In this document: positions 1 to 10,517 of the stretch, piece by piece
Layout: every line of letters begins with the position of its first letter
Numbering within the stretch: the stretch's first letter is position 1
Origin: Iris pallida
Lineage: Eukaryota > Streptophyta > Magnoliopsida > Asparagales > Iridaceae
Assembly (NCBI GenBank): GCA_029216955.1
Contig: JANAVB010009599.1
Span: 1,056,447-1,120,446 of the forward strand
Length of the DNA: 64,000 nt
Direction: 5' to 3'
The notes under the pieces: model-generated
The model's input: the letters and a program-made list of their open reading frames with translations, nothing else
Database searches by the model: none
What the model was told of the DNA's origin: nothing
Position numbers and translations under genes: made by a program

Positions 1-718
1 AATGACTAGGAAAGAGATGTTATCTACTAGTATCTGTAGCGGTTCTTATCGGCCGATACCGCAAACTATGCTTCTTACAATGAAAAACGACAAATGCTTG
101 AGCAAGGAATAAATTGGAAATGGCTTGTCTATAAAGATCGACAATAATTTACTAATGATTTTCCTTAAATTATAATTATCCAAAAAATATTAGACTTTCT
201 TCAATTATCCATAAAGGCCATATTGGGCCCTGATAGGATAACATCAAACCTAGCACATAACAACAATTCATTCTGTAGAAATTTTGGACACAACATTCAT
301 GCCATATGAATCATTACAAAAATAGAATTAGGAATTGTACATGTAATTGCAATACAGTGAGCCCATCCTGCAACAACACTCACTATCTTTACTTCATCTG
401 GAAGAGGAAATGATTCTAGAATTTCCTGAATGTTTCATAGAGTTCCATTAGTATTAGGAGAAAATGAAGTAGCCCATTTTTTGTCAAAACATAGTAATCA
501 TTGTAAGTAGCAGGTGAATCCTTGGTCAGCCTACATTATGAAAAGGGAATATGGACATTTAAGAGATAGAGTTTAATCAAAAGCTTTTATGTGGACAAAT
601 TATAAGGACATTATGAAAGGGAATATGGACATTATAAAAAGGGAAAATGAAGCTTTTGAGTTAACTTTTTATCCGGGTTCTATGAACTGAAGACCTTTAA
701 TCATTTTTTTTGTTCTAG

Positions 719-829
719 ACACAACCAGATGGGAATCAATAGAATAGTAACTATTATGGGTATGCACAAGGCTATGATACATATGGATACCAACCTCCTC
801 AAGAACAAGGGAACTATCAGCAACAACAG
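719..829 (+). pseudogene. Exon fragment resembling RBP45/RBP47 RNA-binding protein
   Basis: One reading frame contains NYYGYAQGYDTYGYQPP followed by GNYQQQQ, a Tyr/Gly/Gln-rich string like the C-terminal tail of plant RBP45/RBP47 poly(A)-binding proteins. One TAG stands where that tail usually has Trp. The piece is preceded by a T-rich tract ending in CTAG and followed by CAG|GTACAC, so it looks like one exon with intron flanks. That suggests capture at the DNA level by the surrounding transposon. Family assignment rests on memory of the tail composition, so it is tentative. Confidence 0.4.
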
Positions 830-1494
830 GTACACAGTTCTTGCTTGTAGCTCGTCTAGCATTAATATGATAGAACACTGTTTGATACATTGAGTTCTTT
901 CCACCTCCCTATTGTGAAGTTACGTCTCTTGTATCCTCGTCAATTATGCATGATATGTCATGATAGGGACATGGCAGCACTTCACACCATTGATTTTGGA
1001 GTGTCCATATCCTGCTAACTGACTATCTATTTTAGAGTGTCCATGCGACTCTAGTAACAATCTCATTTTAATGGTACATGGCTTAGATATTGGCAGATGC
1101 GATAATAAAAAGAGCCTCTTAAAATTGTATAATAACCTGACCTGATTGTACATAACACAATATAACTGATGAAGGAGAATACAAAAGTTGTTCTAATTTC
1201 ATATTTATTGGTGCTCAATAGTTAAAATGTATTTGCTTCTTATTTGCACAAGACATTAAATTGCAAAATATTCTTAGGCTAATGTACATTGAGTTCTTTT
1301 TCGATCTTTTGCATACAGGTATTTAGATGATGGTGATGCTAAGCACTCAAAGGTGAAGCTAAGCACTCGAAGGACAACGAGCTCTTTGTATGTATAACAC
1401 AATTACCTTCTTATGGATAGTATGTTTTTTCTTGTATTGACAGTCAAGCGTTGTCCAACGGAGACTAATTTTAGTTTTTTTTATCGTAATTTCA

Positions 1495-1612
1495 GCAAAA
1501 GGCCAAGAAAATCCTTCTTGCACCACCTTCAGAGGGATCCCAACAATTAGATGAAGGTGGTGCACTTTCACAAGTAGTACGACAATCTGAAAAATGGGGT
1601 AGGATTAGAGGG
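1495..1612 (+). other. Exon-like open segment, unrecognised
   Basis: A pyrimidine-rich tract ending TTTCAG precedes the segment, and AGGGGTATG, a possible splice donor, follows it. The open frame reads roughly KAKKILLAPPSEGSQQLDEG and continues to SEKWGRIRG. I do not recognise the protein. It may be another captured exon or part of a CACTA-encoded protein. Confidence 0.2.
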
Positions 1613-2339
1613 GTATGACTTCTTTTTAACTACCACTAAAGTTTGCTACCTTATTAGTATATGAAGGAAAAGAATATAAAGAATATTACTTACAAAAATT
1701 GCAATCAAAGTTCAAACATTGGAGTCAATGCCCTCCATTGCCACAAGTTGTGGACTTGCTAAGTATGTATGGATATGAATGGATCACTAATAAATTCAAC
1801 TGACAATGGATTCCAGTTGTTTGGTTGATTATAACTCATAGAATTTTAGACAATTTTCTATTGATAGCTAACTTATAAATTCAACTGCTTGTTTATTAAC
1901 CAAGAACACTAATGTTTCCTCCCTATATTTGTGTAGGTTGGATGAAGTAAGAGAATTTCTAAGGAGCTTTGGTTGTGGATAGGCTCGAAGGGTTCGAGCT
2001 AAATTTTGGATATGCAACATTTTAGATATATGTATGGAAACAATTAAACGCTGACTACGCTGTTAATGTTTAATTTTGGAGAAATTATGAAGGATTTTGA
2101 ATGTTCTTGACAGTGGAATTAATGAATTTACTTATGTTCGGAATTCATTCTGTGATTGATTCGTCGAGAAGCATTTAAATTTTTGAATACCCGCATTTTG
2201 TGTATATATGTAATAGATATCTGTGGCATTTTGTATATCTGCAATGCTATTTTGATATGCTGCAATACTATTCTGATATGAATTGTTTCTTTACACTAAT
2301 GTATTCTGCAATAGCATTCTGATATGCTATTGGTGCACA

Positions 2340-2829
2340 TATAATAGCGCAAAAAATGCTATAAAAACGAATTTGCATCAAAAAGCTATTAACAAATAAT
2401 AACATACAGGAACGCAACTAAATATCAATAGTGTTCACGAACGCCATAAATAACTTATAGCATTAACAAACGTTATTAAGAAACTATAGCGTTCGTAAAT
2501 GCTATGTAAACTCTATAGCATTTGTCACTGCTATAACAAGCCTATAGCGTTTATGGACGCTATAGTAACTCAATAGCGTTCATGAATGCTATTAATTTCC
2601 TATAGCGTTCTTAAATGCTATAACGCTGGTATAGCGTTCTTAAATACTATAACTTGTCTATTGCGCCATTGAACGCTATAATCCATCAATAGCGTTCATG
2701 AACGCTATAACTTTATAGCGTTCTTGTACATGGGGCAATTATAGCGTAGGCATTTATAGCGGACAAAATACGCTATAATAGGCAATCTATAGCGTTCTGA
2801 GCAAGCTATCGTATCCCATATCTGTTGTA
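2340..2829. repeat. Subterminal array of TATAGCGTTC / GAACGCTATA hairpins
   Basis: About ten copies of TATAGCGTT and its reverse complement AACGCTATA alternate at roughly 20-40 bp spacing, and many pairs form small palindromes around a few bases such as TTCATGAA. Variants replace GCG by GCA, the change expected from CpG decay. The array runs up to the TTGTAGTA end, consistent with transposase-binding subterminal repeats of a CACTA element. Confidence 0.65.
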
Positions 2830-2830
2830 G

Positions 2831-4014
2831 TATATGTTACAAAAATATGTAATAGCATCTTTAAACGGAAATACGGATTTCAACATTAAATATGTCGAAT
2901 TCCATCTATGTGGAACATCCTTAACAAATCTTCTAAAACGAATACTAAAATGTGTACATGTGTTCTTAAAAGCTTGTTGCCTACTTGGAGACGTGTTCAA
3001 GCTATATAAATTTTTTTTGAGAGTTTCTAAATGTGTACTAAAAAATTCAAGACATTCTTTTACAATTAAGTTAATAATATGGCAAGCACACATAATATGC
3101 AATAATCTACCTTCCAAAATAGGTTGAAATAGTAAAGACAATGAATTTATAGCAGCAGTATTATTACTAGTATTATCAAAAGATACAGATTGAATCTTGT
3201 TGTGAATATCAAAGTCACGCAAGTGTTTTGAAATACAAGTGGCAATTGCGGAGCCCGTATGTGGAAATTCTAAAAATTTTAAACAGACGATGCGCTTTTG
3301 CAACATCCACAATGAATCTATATAGTGTGTCGTGATACAAATATAAGCGTAGTTTTGTTTACTTGTCCACACATCTGAATTAATAGCTAGTTTATTAGCA
3401 TGCAAAAACGTTTCTTTTAAAGCAAGTCTCATTTCTTTAAAGAGTCTAATAGCCTCTTTTCTAGCAGCGCCTCTAGTAACTTTATTAAAACATGGATTTA
3501 AAGCAATTGTGGCATAATCATACAAAGATTCACTTTCACCCAAAGTAAATAGAATTTCATCAACAATAATATATTTAGTAAATTTAGTTTTATGACGGGC
3601 AGCTGAATAGAAAAACGTACCCACCGAAGAAGCCGCAGTGCCTCGAAAACTTATATGAGTTTAGGTCACCGGAATTGAGCTTGGACCATAGCAAGTATCG
3701 TAGTGTCTTGAGAGTGTGCCCGTGCCACCTCCCCTCTTCCATTTGTATATACGGGAACATTTCTTGCATTGGACCCCGTACGGAACTGCTTCACCTTTTT
3801 GATCTAAAACAAGTGAGCCATCAGGTTTAGTTTCATTAAGAAGAATAAAAAATTCCTAAACTTTTGTTTTTTGCTTTCTCTTTACAACATTTGGTACATT
3901 GCTACCAACTTCAGGAGGGGAACCAACTAAATCGTCAGGAATAAGATTTTGCTCAAAAAAATAATTGTAAATTTCAAAAACATCAATATCTTGGTTTGAA
4001 CCTTGTCCGGCCAT
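2831..4014 (-). pseudogene. hAT transposase with BED zinc finger, truncated and decayed
   Basis: From the ATG at 4014 one frame runs through to 2831. It holds a BED-type zinc finger (YGVQCKKCS near codons 80-90, then GGTGTLSRHYDTC) followed by the hAT catalytic RNase H-like core. Recognisable pieces are LAINSDVWTSKQNYAYICIT, SVSFDNTSNN, HIMCACHIINLIVKECL and VPHRWNSTYLML, which match the RICESLEEPER/DAYSLEEPER-type transposase family. The protein would bind element ends and cut them. Two in-frame stops, TAG at 3856-3858 and TAA at 3661-3663, plus loss of everything after about codon 395, including the C-terminal dimerisation region, make it a pseudogene. The frame is otherwise unshifted across both stops. 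Confidence 0.75.
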
Positions 4015-4462
4015 TTTAAAAAGACAAATCAAAATATATAAAGGATTATAAAAATAGAGGAGGATATATACCAGAAAAAAATAATAAGAAATTAGTTTTT
4101 TTTTGCAAAAAACTAGAGAAATGGAGGAAGGAAAACTATTTCGTAAATGTAAATAGAAAAATTAGAAAGAGGAAGTCGTAGATCGTCGAAATTGCTTGAT
4201 CGGGAAGTCGTAGATCGCCGTAACTTAGAGCACAACTTTCTTGAAATCATCTTGTGATTTAGATTTTTTTGTGAGAAGGATGGAATTGTTTGTGTTTGAA
4301 ATAAAAGTTTCATGGCCAATTTATAAATTTTTTTTGAAGCCAAATGACCCCCCAAACCCTCAAAATAGAGTTGTTGTAAAGGGTTTTTGGTCATTTTGGT
4401 CAAAAAGACCAAAATACCCCCTATAACGGTCATAAAATAGGGATATTTTGGTAAAAGGGGAA
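4015..4462 (-). other. hAT 5' untranslated and promoter region
   Basis: AT-rich sequence between the transposase start and the GC-rich subterminal repeats. It includes short open frames that I judge to be chance. I see no conserved feature beyond its position. Confidence 0.3.
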
Positions 4463-4730
4463 CTATGATTCAAAAAAAATTGGAAAATCTGGTTCAGTCG
4501 GCCAGACCGGGCCTGGGCGGGCCTGACCGGACCGGGCTGAACCGGGCCTAACGTTGAATGCAAAAATAAAGGGTCCGGGCCGGGCCGGGCTTGGGCACGG
4601 GCGGGTGAACCCAGCCCGGACCGGATGCACTTGTGGGCGGGCTCGGGCCGGGCTAGGAGCGGGCTGAACCGGGCCAGGCTTGCTGCGGGCTCGGGCGGGT
4701 TCGGGACAAACCGGCCCATGTAACACCCTG
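4463..4730. repeat. hAT subterminal GGGCCGGGC-type repeats
   Basis: Many overlapping copies of GGGCC/GGCCCG-type pentamers and hexamers occur here in a strongly GC-rich block inside AT-rich surroundings, ending at the terminal CAGGG. Plant hAT elements commonly carry such transposase-binding repeats. The long proline/arginine-rich frames through it are by-products of the repeat. Confidence 0.6.
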
Positions 4731-4732
4731 AG

Positions 4733-5545
4733 GTGGAATGGATTTTCTTGTCAGGTTCGACTTCTTGTCAGGTATCCCTTCCTGGAGTGGAAAAAACTTT
4801 CCAAGCCTCCTCTCCGACGAGCTCTACTGAAGATGACGAGATGGCCCAGAAAGTCGACAAAGCTTTCTACTTTGTGCTGAAAGTGAAGCTTCCTGGAGTC
4901 CTAAATCGGAATGCTGCCTTTGGCCCTGTAAAGGCTGTTACCGAATGCCAAGTGGCGGCCTTCGAGAGCATTGCCGGTTATGAAGAGTAGGCCAATACTC
5001 TGAGGAAAGTTCTGAATGACCTAGAGGATCAGGTGGCCAGATTCCAGGATACCAAGCAGCGGAGCCCGATGTCGCTGTTCCACGTAGAGGACGAGGCTTT
5101 GATGACGGCTCTTACAGAGGAGAAGACCACTTTCTAGGCGAGGAAGGACGCCCTTGTTTGAGAGATTGACGAATTAGCTGACCAGTATGGTCAGTTCAAC
5201 GCTACAAGTGAGGCGCGTACCGACTCGAAGAATAAACTGGCTGCACAGTTTACCGAGAAGTATAATCACATTACGTAGATCCAAAAAGAGATCACTTAAC
5301 TGGAAGCCGACTTGAGGGTGGCAACATCTGAACAGGAGGATTATTTGGCTCAGGCTGCCATGACCGTCACCACTTCTGCCCATTTAGAAGAACAGCTGGC
5401 AAAGTTAGAGGAAGAGCATCTGAGTCTGATCCTTTTTGAGGATGAAGCTGCTCGCCAAGAAGAGGCGCGCCGTCGAGCTACCGCGAAGTCTGAAGCCAAT
5501 ATTGCGGCTCTAAGGGACAACATCAATCGCCTATGTATCCCTTAG
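4733..5545 (+). pseudogene. Element A antisense gene, 3' end: coiled-coil part of PMD protein
   Basis: One plus-strand frame runs from the hAT border to the stop at 5543-5545 with five in-frame stops (near 4988, 5136, 5160, 5277 and 5297). The conceptual protein is acidic and heptad-rich, for example EDQVARFQDTKQ, LEEQLAKLEEEHL and DEAARQEEARRRA, so a long coiled coil is likely. It is parallel in content and position to the 3' end of the antisense gene of element B (39621-40335): both begin with a segment like DEMAQKVDKAFYFVLK / KDVVDSFYCHLKRGVE and end with LR...LCI followed by one or two residues. The PMD part would lie left of the hAT insertion. A polyadenylation-like AATAAAG follows at about 5623. 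Confidence 0.6.
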
Positions 5546-6232
5546 ATTCTTTATAACTCTTTTTTTCTTTTAGCCATCACAGCTCTCGTACCTTTTTTTC
5601 ATCTCTTGATAGACGTACACAAATAAAGAAACTTTTTAAAGTGAATATGGTTTTATGAAATATCAGAACTAGAGGTAATGTAGACGTAGCAGGGATATTT
5701 CTGGTGGGTATTCCGCTGGGGAATTTTGATGTGGACCTATTATCCGTTTTGTATTCAAGTTTTTTTTGAATATAGATAATAAGTTGAACGAAGCTGTTAG
5801 TAGAGGTAATATGGACGTAATAGCAAAGGATGTTCCATATCTGACCAGAGGTAATATGGACGTGGAAAGATATATAACGTTAGGTGGGAGTGGATAATTT
5901 AGAGGTACTATGGACGTGATTATCCTTGATGAATGCTTTGCTCAGAGGTTATATGGACATGGCAAAACATTTCTTAATCATTCCACTGGGGAAATAATTA
6001 TCGAAAAACAATTCAGAGGTAATAGGGACGTGACTTGTTTTCGTCAAACCGAGTTTGGACGGAGTCAAAAACGGGAATGGTTCCACTGGGAAAATATTTT
6101 AGTGGACCTATTATCCAAGGCGTATTCAACAATCTTAAAATACGGATAATAGTTAGATAATTTTTTGAACCACATAAACATCGCACTGTACATTTACATG
6201 ACTGAACATATGTGAACATTATGTAAAATAGG
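5546..6232. repeat. Convergent intergenic region of element A with short repeats and hairpins
   Basis: The region lies between the convergent ends of the antisense gene and pol. Six degenerate copies of AGAGGTAATATGGACGTGG occur at about 5670, 5808, 5847, 5901, 5945 and 6014. Two imperfect palindromes, 5739-5780 and 6110-6150, have ATTATCC and (G/A)GATAAT arms enclosing a second inner stem (GTATT...AATAC). The same two elements occur at the same place in element B, so they are ancestral to both copies. Confidence 0.6.
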
Positions 6233-7564
6233 TTACATATAGTATCTCTTCAGGAACTTGTTGTTGATAGGCATTATAAGCAAGTCACCATCAGGCTTGG
6301 TTAATCGGTACACATCGTTAGAATATACCGATTCTATGATGAAAGGACCTTTCCATTTAGGCTGGAATTTTTTTTTTGTTTTGTGCGTCATGACCATTGG
6401 TCTTCTCACTGCTAAGACTAGATCACCGACTTGGAAGATTCTTTCTTTCACCTTTTTGTTGAGGGCTCTGAAAAGGCGTGCTTGGTATAGCTCAATACGT
6501 TGCTGAGCTAACAAGCATTTTTTCTCTAGTGCTTCGAGCTACTGTAGACGCAGACGGTAGCTTTCTTCGGTAGTCAACTCGCTGGCTAGGGTTATTCGAA
6601 GAGAAAGAATCTGGATTTTAGGGAAAGAACTGCTTTGCTCCCATAAACCAGAGAGAATGGCGTACTGCCTGTTAGAGTCCGGACCGTTGTACGATAGGCC
6701 CATTAAGACTCGCCGAGCTTCTCATTCTAATCGCGCTTGTTTGAAGACACGAACTTTTTGAGAAGTTTTATGAGGGTTTTATTGAAGGCTTTTGCTAGCC
6801 CGTTACCCGCTGGATTATAGGCAGTAGAGGCTACGTTCTGATTCGGTTCCTGTCGCAGAACCGATAGAATGCATGGCTTACGAATTATGGACCATTATTA
6901 TGGATGATCCTGCGAGGTAGACCGAAGTGGTAGATAACGTGATGTTTGATGAAACTGATCAAGTTTGATGCCTTTACTTCGGTGAGTGGTATAGCGATCT
7001 GCCCATTTGGAGAAGTAGTCGGTTATGGCTAGGATGAACCGATATCCTCTGGAAGATGGAGGGCTGATTAGTCCTATAACGTCCATGCCCCAGGCTTCAA
7101 AAGGCCAGGATGCTGTCGTCGGGTGTAGAAACTCCGAAGGTTGATGAATGAAATCGACGTGAAGCTGACAAGCCCTATACTTTTTTGTATATTCAACGGC
7201 ATCTGCTATCATTGTGGGCCAATAATAACCCGTTCGTTTGAGGCAATCTTGTAATTTGGGGCCTGGTTGATGTGCACCATAAACTCCGTTGTGAGCGTCT
7301 CGGAGTGCATATTTGGCTTCTGTATCTGATAGACATCGTAATTGTAGCCCGTCGTAAGAGCATCGGTACAACATCTTGGTAGCTGTGTCGTAGTAAAATC
7401 TGAGGGATCATCTTTGGATAGGCACTGCTTCCTTCGGGTCCTCGGAAAGGATTCCATAGACGGCATAGTCTATGATAGAAAATCTCCAGTCTTTAATATC
7501 GACATTTGCTTCCATTTTATAACTATGATGAATATGCGAGACATTTTTCACACATAATAGTTTT
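6233..7564 (-). pseudogene. Element A integrase and pol C-terminus
   Basis: Integrase would insert the retrotransposon cDNA. The HHCC finger region reads HNGVYGAHQPGPKL ... KKYRACQLH, with the first Cys of the pair replaced by Tyr. The catalytic core follows (AWGMDVIG for the first Asp). The middle part is frameshifted near 6900, and at the third position the motif reads NGLAKAFNK where element B has NGLAEALNK, so the catalytic Glu is Lys. The C-terminal part (6233-6514) is well kept, with VGDLVLAVRRPMVMTHK, FQPKWKGPFIIESV and MPINNKFLKRYYM, the usual end of Tat integrases. Several stops and shifts make it non-functional. Confidence 0.75.
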
Positions 7565-8020
7565 CGACCAGACACTGTGATCGACTACTGAGTATTGGTA
7601 AGGACGGTCAAGGAAGCAGCGAGACCAGCTAGAGCATCTGCTTCTATATTATGTAGTCGAGGCACATGCTCGATGAAGAATCCAGCGAATGTAGACGCCA
7701 ACTCGATTGTTGCTATGCGATAGGGGATGAGATCTTCGGAAGGAACTTCATAATCCCCTCGGACCTGACTAACTATTAGCTTGGAATCGCCGTAAGCTTC
7801 TAGATAGTCAACTCCCAGTTGTTTTGCCAGTTGCAGACCGATTAATAGGATATTATATTCGGCTACGTTGTTGGTGCATGGTTCCATGAGAGAATATGCA
7901 CGATGAATAACCAGGTAATCAGGTGACACGAGCACGACGCCTACTCCGGCTACAATATTTCATTTAGGTCCTGTTCTTGATGCACCGTTAAAGAACATTT
8001 GCCAAATGGGGATTTATTCA
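7565..8020 (-). pseudogene. Element A second (plant-type) RNase H domain
   Basis: The frame contains FFNGASRTGPK, NNVAEYNILLIGL, LEAYGDSKLIVSQV and NIEADALAGLAA, the four blocks of the RVT_3-type RNase H found in Tat/Ogre elements beside the normal RNase H. Element B has FFDGAS, so here the first catalytic Asp has become Asn. A stop follows GPK. The domain would help remove RNA during reverse transcription in an intact element. Confidence 0.75.
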
Positions 8021-9515
8021 GTTGCAGTGTTAGACTCCACTACTTCATCGGGGATTTCATCATAGAGTTTGGAAGATTCTGGCACCGGATGAGCTGCTAG
8101 AAAATCAGCTAATGCTTGGCCTTTTACTGCCTTCTGAGGAACGAAGAGCATATCATATGGAGTCAACAACATTGCCTATGTAGCTAAACGGGAATTGAGA
8201 GAGCCCGATTTAGTCATGAGTATTCTGAGAGGGTTGACTTTAGATATAATGTGGATAGTCTATCCAGACACATAGTGGTGTGTCTTCCGGATGGCAAATA
8301 CCAGTGCAAGGCATTCCTTCTACACTGGTGTGTATCTGTGTTTGGCACCCACCATTGTGCGGCTGAGGTAGTAGATTGCATGTTCATGGTTACCTTCATT
8401 CTTCTGAGCTAATAGGGCACCAAGAGAATGGTCCATAGCGCGGACATATAGTAAGAAAGGCTTTCCTATTATTGGAGCTACCAATACTGGTAGGCTTGTG
8501 AGATACGCCTTGATGTCGTCGAATGCGTATTGATATTATTCAGTCCAGACGAAAGATACGTATTTCTTCATGAGCTGAGTGAAGGATTGACGTCTTCCAG
8601 AAAGGTTCAAAATGAATCGTCTGATGTAGGCTAGCCTTCCTTGTTGTCCGCGTAGCTCTTTGAGGTTTCTTGGAGGATGCATATCGAGAATAGCCTTCAC
8701 TTTCTCCGGGTCAAGATGTATACCCTTTGAAGTGATGACAAAACCAAGGAACTTGCCGCTGGAGACTCCCAGAAAGACTTGGTTTGATTCATCTTGAGTT
8801 AGTGTGCACACATTAGTTCGAACACTGTTATTAAGTCTTGGAGGTGGTTGTCCTTGAGACAACTTTTAACTGCGATATCGTCTACGTAGCACTCCACTAT
8901 TTTACGCAAATGATCACAAAAAATTGTGTTCATAGCTCGTTGGTATGTCGCCCCTACAATTTTCAATCCAAAGGGCATCACCGTATAGCAGTATACCCCC
9001 AACAGTATTCGAAAAGATGTGTGCTTCTCATTGTCGGGGAACATCTTGATCTGGTTGTAGCCTGAGAAGCCATCCATGAAGTACATCCGCTCGAAGCCGC
9101 AATTATTGTCGATCATTACATCGGTGATCGGTAGAGGGAACTCATCCTTCGGGTATGCAGAGTTCAAATCATGGTAATCGATACAGACTCGAACTTTACC
9201 ATTCTTTTTCATGACTGGAACGATGTTGGCAACCCAGTCAGGGTGTTGTTCTTCGCAAATGAATCCACTTGCAATGAGCTTCTTGACTTCATTATCGATG
9301 GCCTCCATGACATCTGGTCGAAATCGTCGTTGTCGCTGCTTCACTGGCTTAGCTTTAGACAAAATATTTAGGTGGTGCATGGCGACTTTAGGGTCCAGGC
9401 CAGGCTTATCTTCATAGCTCGATACAAAGATGTCGATGTATTCTCTTATAAGCTGTATAAGAGATTGGCGCTCATCGCCAGATAGACTTTTGCTGATGAA
9501 GATTGGTTTAAAAGA
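8021..9515 (-). pseudogene. Element A reverse transcriptase and first RNase H
   Basis: The reverse transcriptase is clear: KLIASGFICEEQHPDWVANI, VRVCIDYHDLNSAYPKDEFP, YFMDGFSGYNQIKMFPDNEK, VMPFGLK and the catalytic YVDDIAVKS. A frameshift near 8800-8860 separates this from the thumb/connection part (GKFLGFVITSKGIHLDPEKV, RGQQGRLAYIRRFI). The ordinary RNase H region continues to about 8030 (PFLLYVRAMDHSLGALLAQ, HYVSG, INPLRILM-like) with several stops. The reading frame therefore keeps the polymerase motifs but cannot make a complete protein. Confidence 0.8.
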
Positions 9516-10517
9516 TTAATCATCTCCTAAATTGACTTGGATGACTTTGTCTTCGGTAGGTGGTTCATGTTGTTCGAAGCGTAGCTCCCACCAAGTATCC
9601 ATCTTTTGAGCCCATTGTTCAAGCTCGATTGATTGGACATCGTCCGTAATTTGGTCAACAAAAACCATATTGACGGACAAAGTTGCTTTGAACATGTCAC
9701 CAATGCTGGAGTCTGAGTCCCAGAAGGAGGAATCGGAAGAATGAGAACAATAATCTGCTTCATTATCTGATCTTTCGGGAGTTGTTGGAGGAGTAACATA
9801 ACCCAAACCAACACCGTTTCGTTGATAGTGGTTCTCGAGTTTGCCCAAAGGAGCAAAGTGTCGTATTGGCAACTGTCGTCCCCGGCCATAATTTAGCCCC
9901 TGGTCGCTTTTGATGTCATATCCCATGTTCTGGATGATATTCTTGGTCTGCCAACTATATCGCAAAAGTTGTATTTTCCCAGAGTCATAGTCAGCTTCTG
10001 TGTTGTGCTTGGGAGAAGTAGAGTCTGGAACGAACTTTCTCTCGCCAATTATACGATCGAAGATGATTAGTTCTTCATCCTTCTTTCTGGCTGGAATGAT
10101 GAAGTAGTGGATATCTTCTGGGTAAACTTTTTCCCGTAGGTGAGGTGTCGTGACCGGCATGCAGAGGTATGGTCCTATGCCATTCTCTAGGGCGTATATC
10201 GTATCTATGTAGTGGTTTACAAATTGATAGACATCGGAGTAATTCAAAGATAAACATTTACTAAGAAAATACACAAGTTCTTCTTCAGGGATAACATCAT
10301 CCGTTGAAGGTACATTTTTATGAGTATTGATATACTCATTGAGAGGATCATCATTTAGAGGAGGAGCCACAGTCTTGGCCAAGTTCATTACGTAGGGTAA
10401 TTCTTCAGGATTGGGAGGACGGACTTCAGCAGGTTCCTCCTGAGGTTTAACCTTGTCATGGTTCTTACGGAGAGTGATGGTCAATGTTTTGACCTTGTCA
10501 GGGCTCTTCTTTTTCAT
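9516..10517 (-). pseudogene. Element A spacer between protease and reverse transcriptase
   Basis: This is a 333-codon open frame. It contains VIPEEELVYFLSKCLSLNY, DKVIQVNLGDD and an acidic serine-rich stretch (SHSSDSSFWDSDSSIGDMF). It lies between protease and reverse transcriptase and aligns with 44654-45372 of element B (SPKKIPYFINKGLSLNYLEL, MQVNLGDESSLKP). I know no catalytic activity for this linker. It is typical of long Tat polyproteins, where it precedes the reverse transcriptase. It has no internal stop, unlike its neighbours. Confidence 0.6.

Larger units (their letters stand above)
1..2829. mobile_element. CACTA-like DNA transposon, right-hand part
   Basis: The stretch ends at about 2829 with ATCTGTTGTAGTA, close to the reverse complement of the plant CACTA end CACTACAA, and is preceded by about 480 bp of short inverted repeats, which is how CACTA subterminal regions look. 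The sequence to the right is the interior of a hAT transposase gene, so this element appears inserted in it. The left end is outside the window. Positions 1-718 and 1620-2339 are AT-rich, and I recognise nothing in them apart from the exon-like pieces noted separately. No transposase is visible. The terminal C is T here, so the class is an inference. Confidence 0.45.
2830..4730 (-). mobile_element. hAT-superfamily DNA transposon, transposase 5' half
   Basis: The minus-strand element starts at 4730 with CAGGGTGTTACATGGGCCGG, matching the C-A-G-G-G start of plant hAT ends. It continues through a GGGCCGGGC-rich subterminal region and a BED-finger transposase gene. It is cut at about 2830 by the CACTA-like end, so the C-terminal transposase half and the other end lie left of the window. 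It interrupts the antisense gene of Tat element A at 4731. The 8-bp target duplication would start with AGGTGGAA, but its partner is not in view. Confidence 0.7.

Noticed and set aside
669..1571. Short minus-strand frames between 669 and 1571
   Set aside because: None exceeds about 75 codons or shows a motif, and the plausible coding signal here is on the plus strand.
4463..4726. Pro/Ala/Arg-rich minus-strand frames in the GC-rich block
   Set aside because: The block is the hAT subterminal repeat. The frames are repetitive and have no conserved motif.
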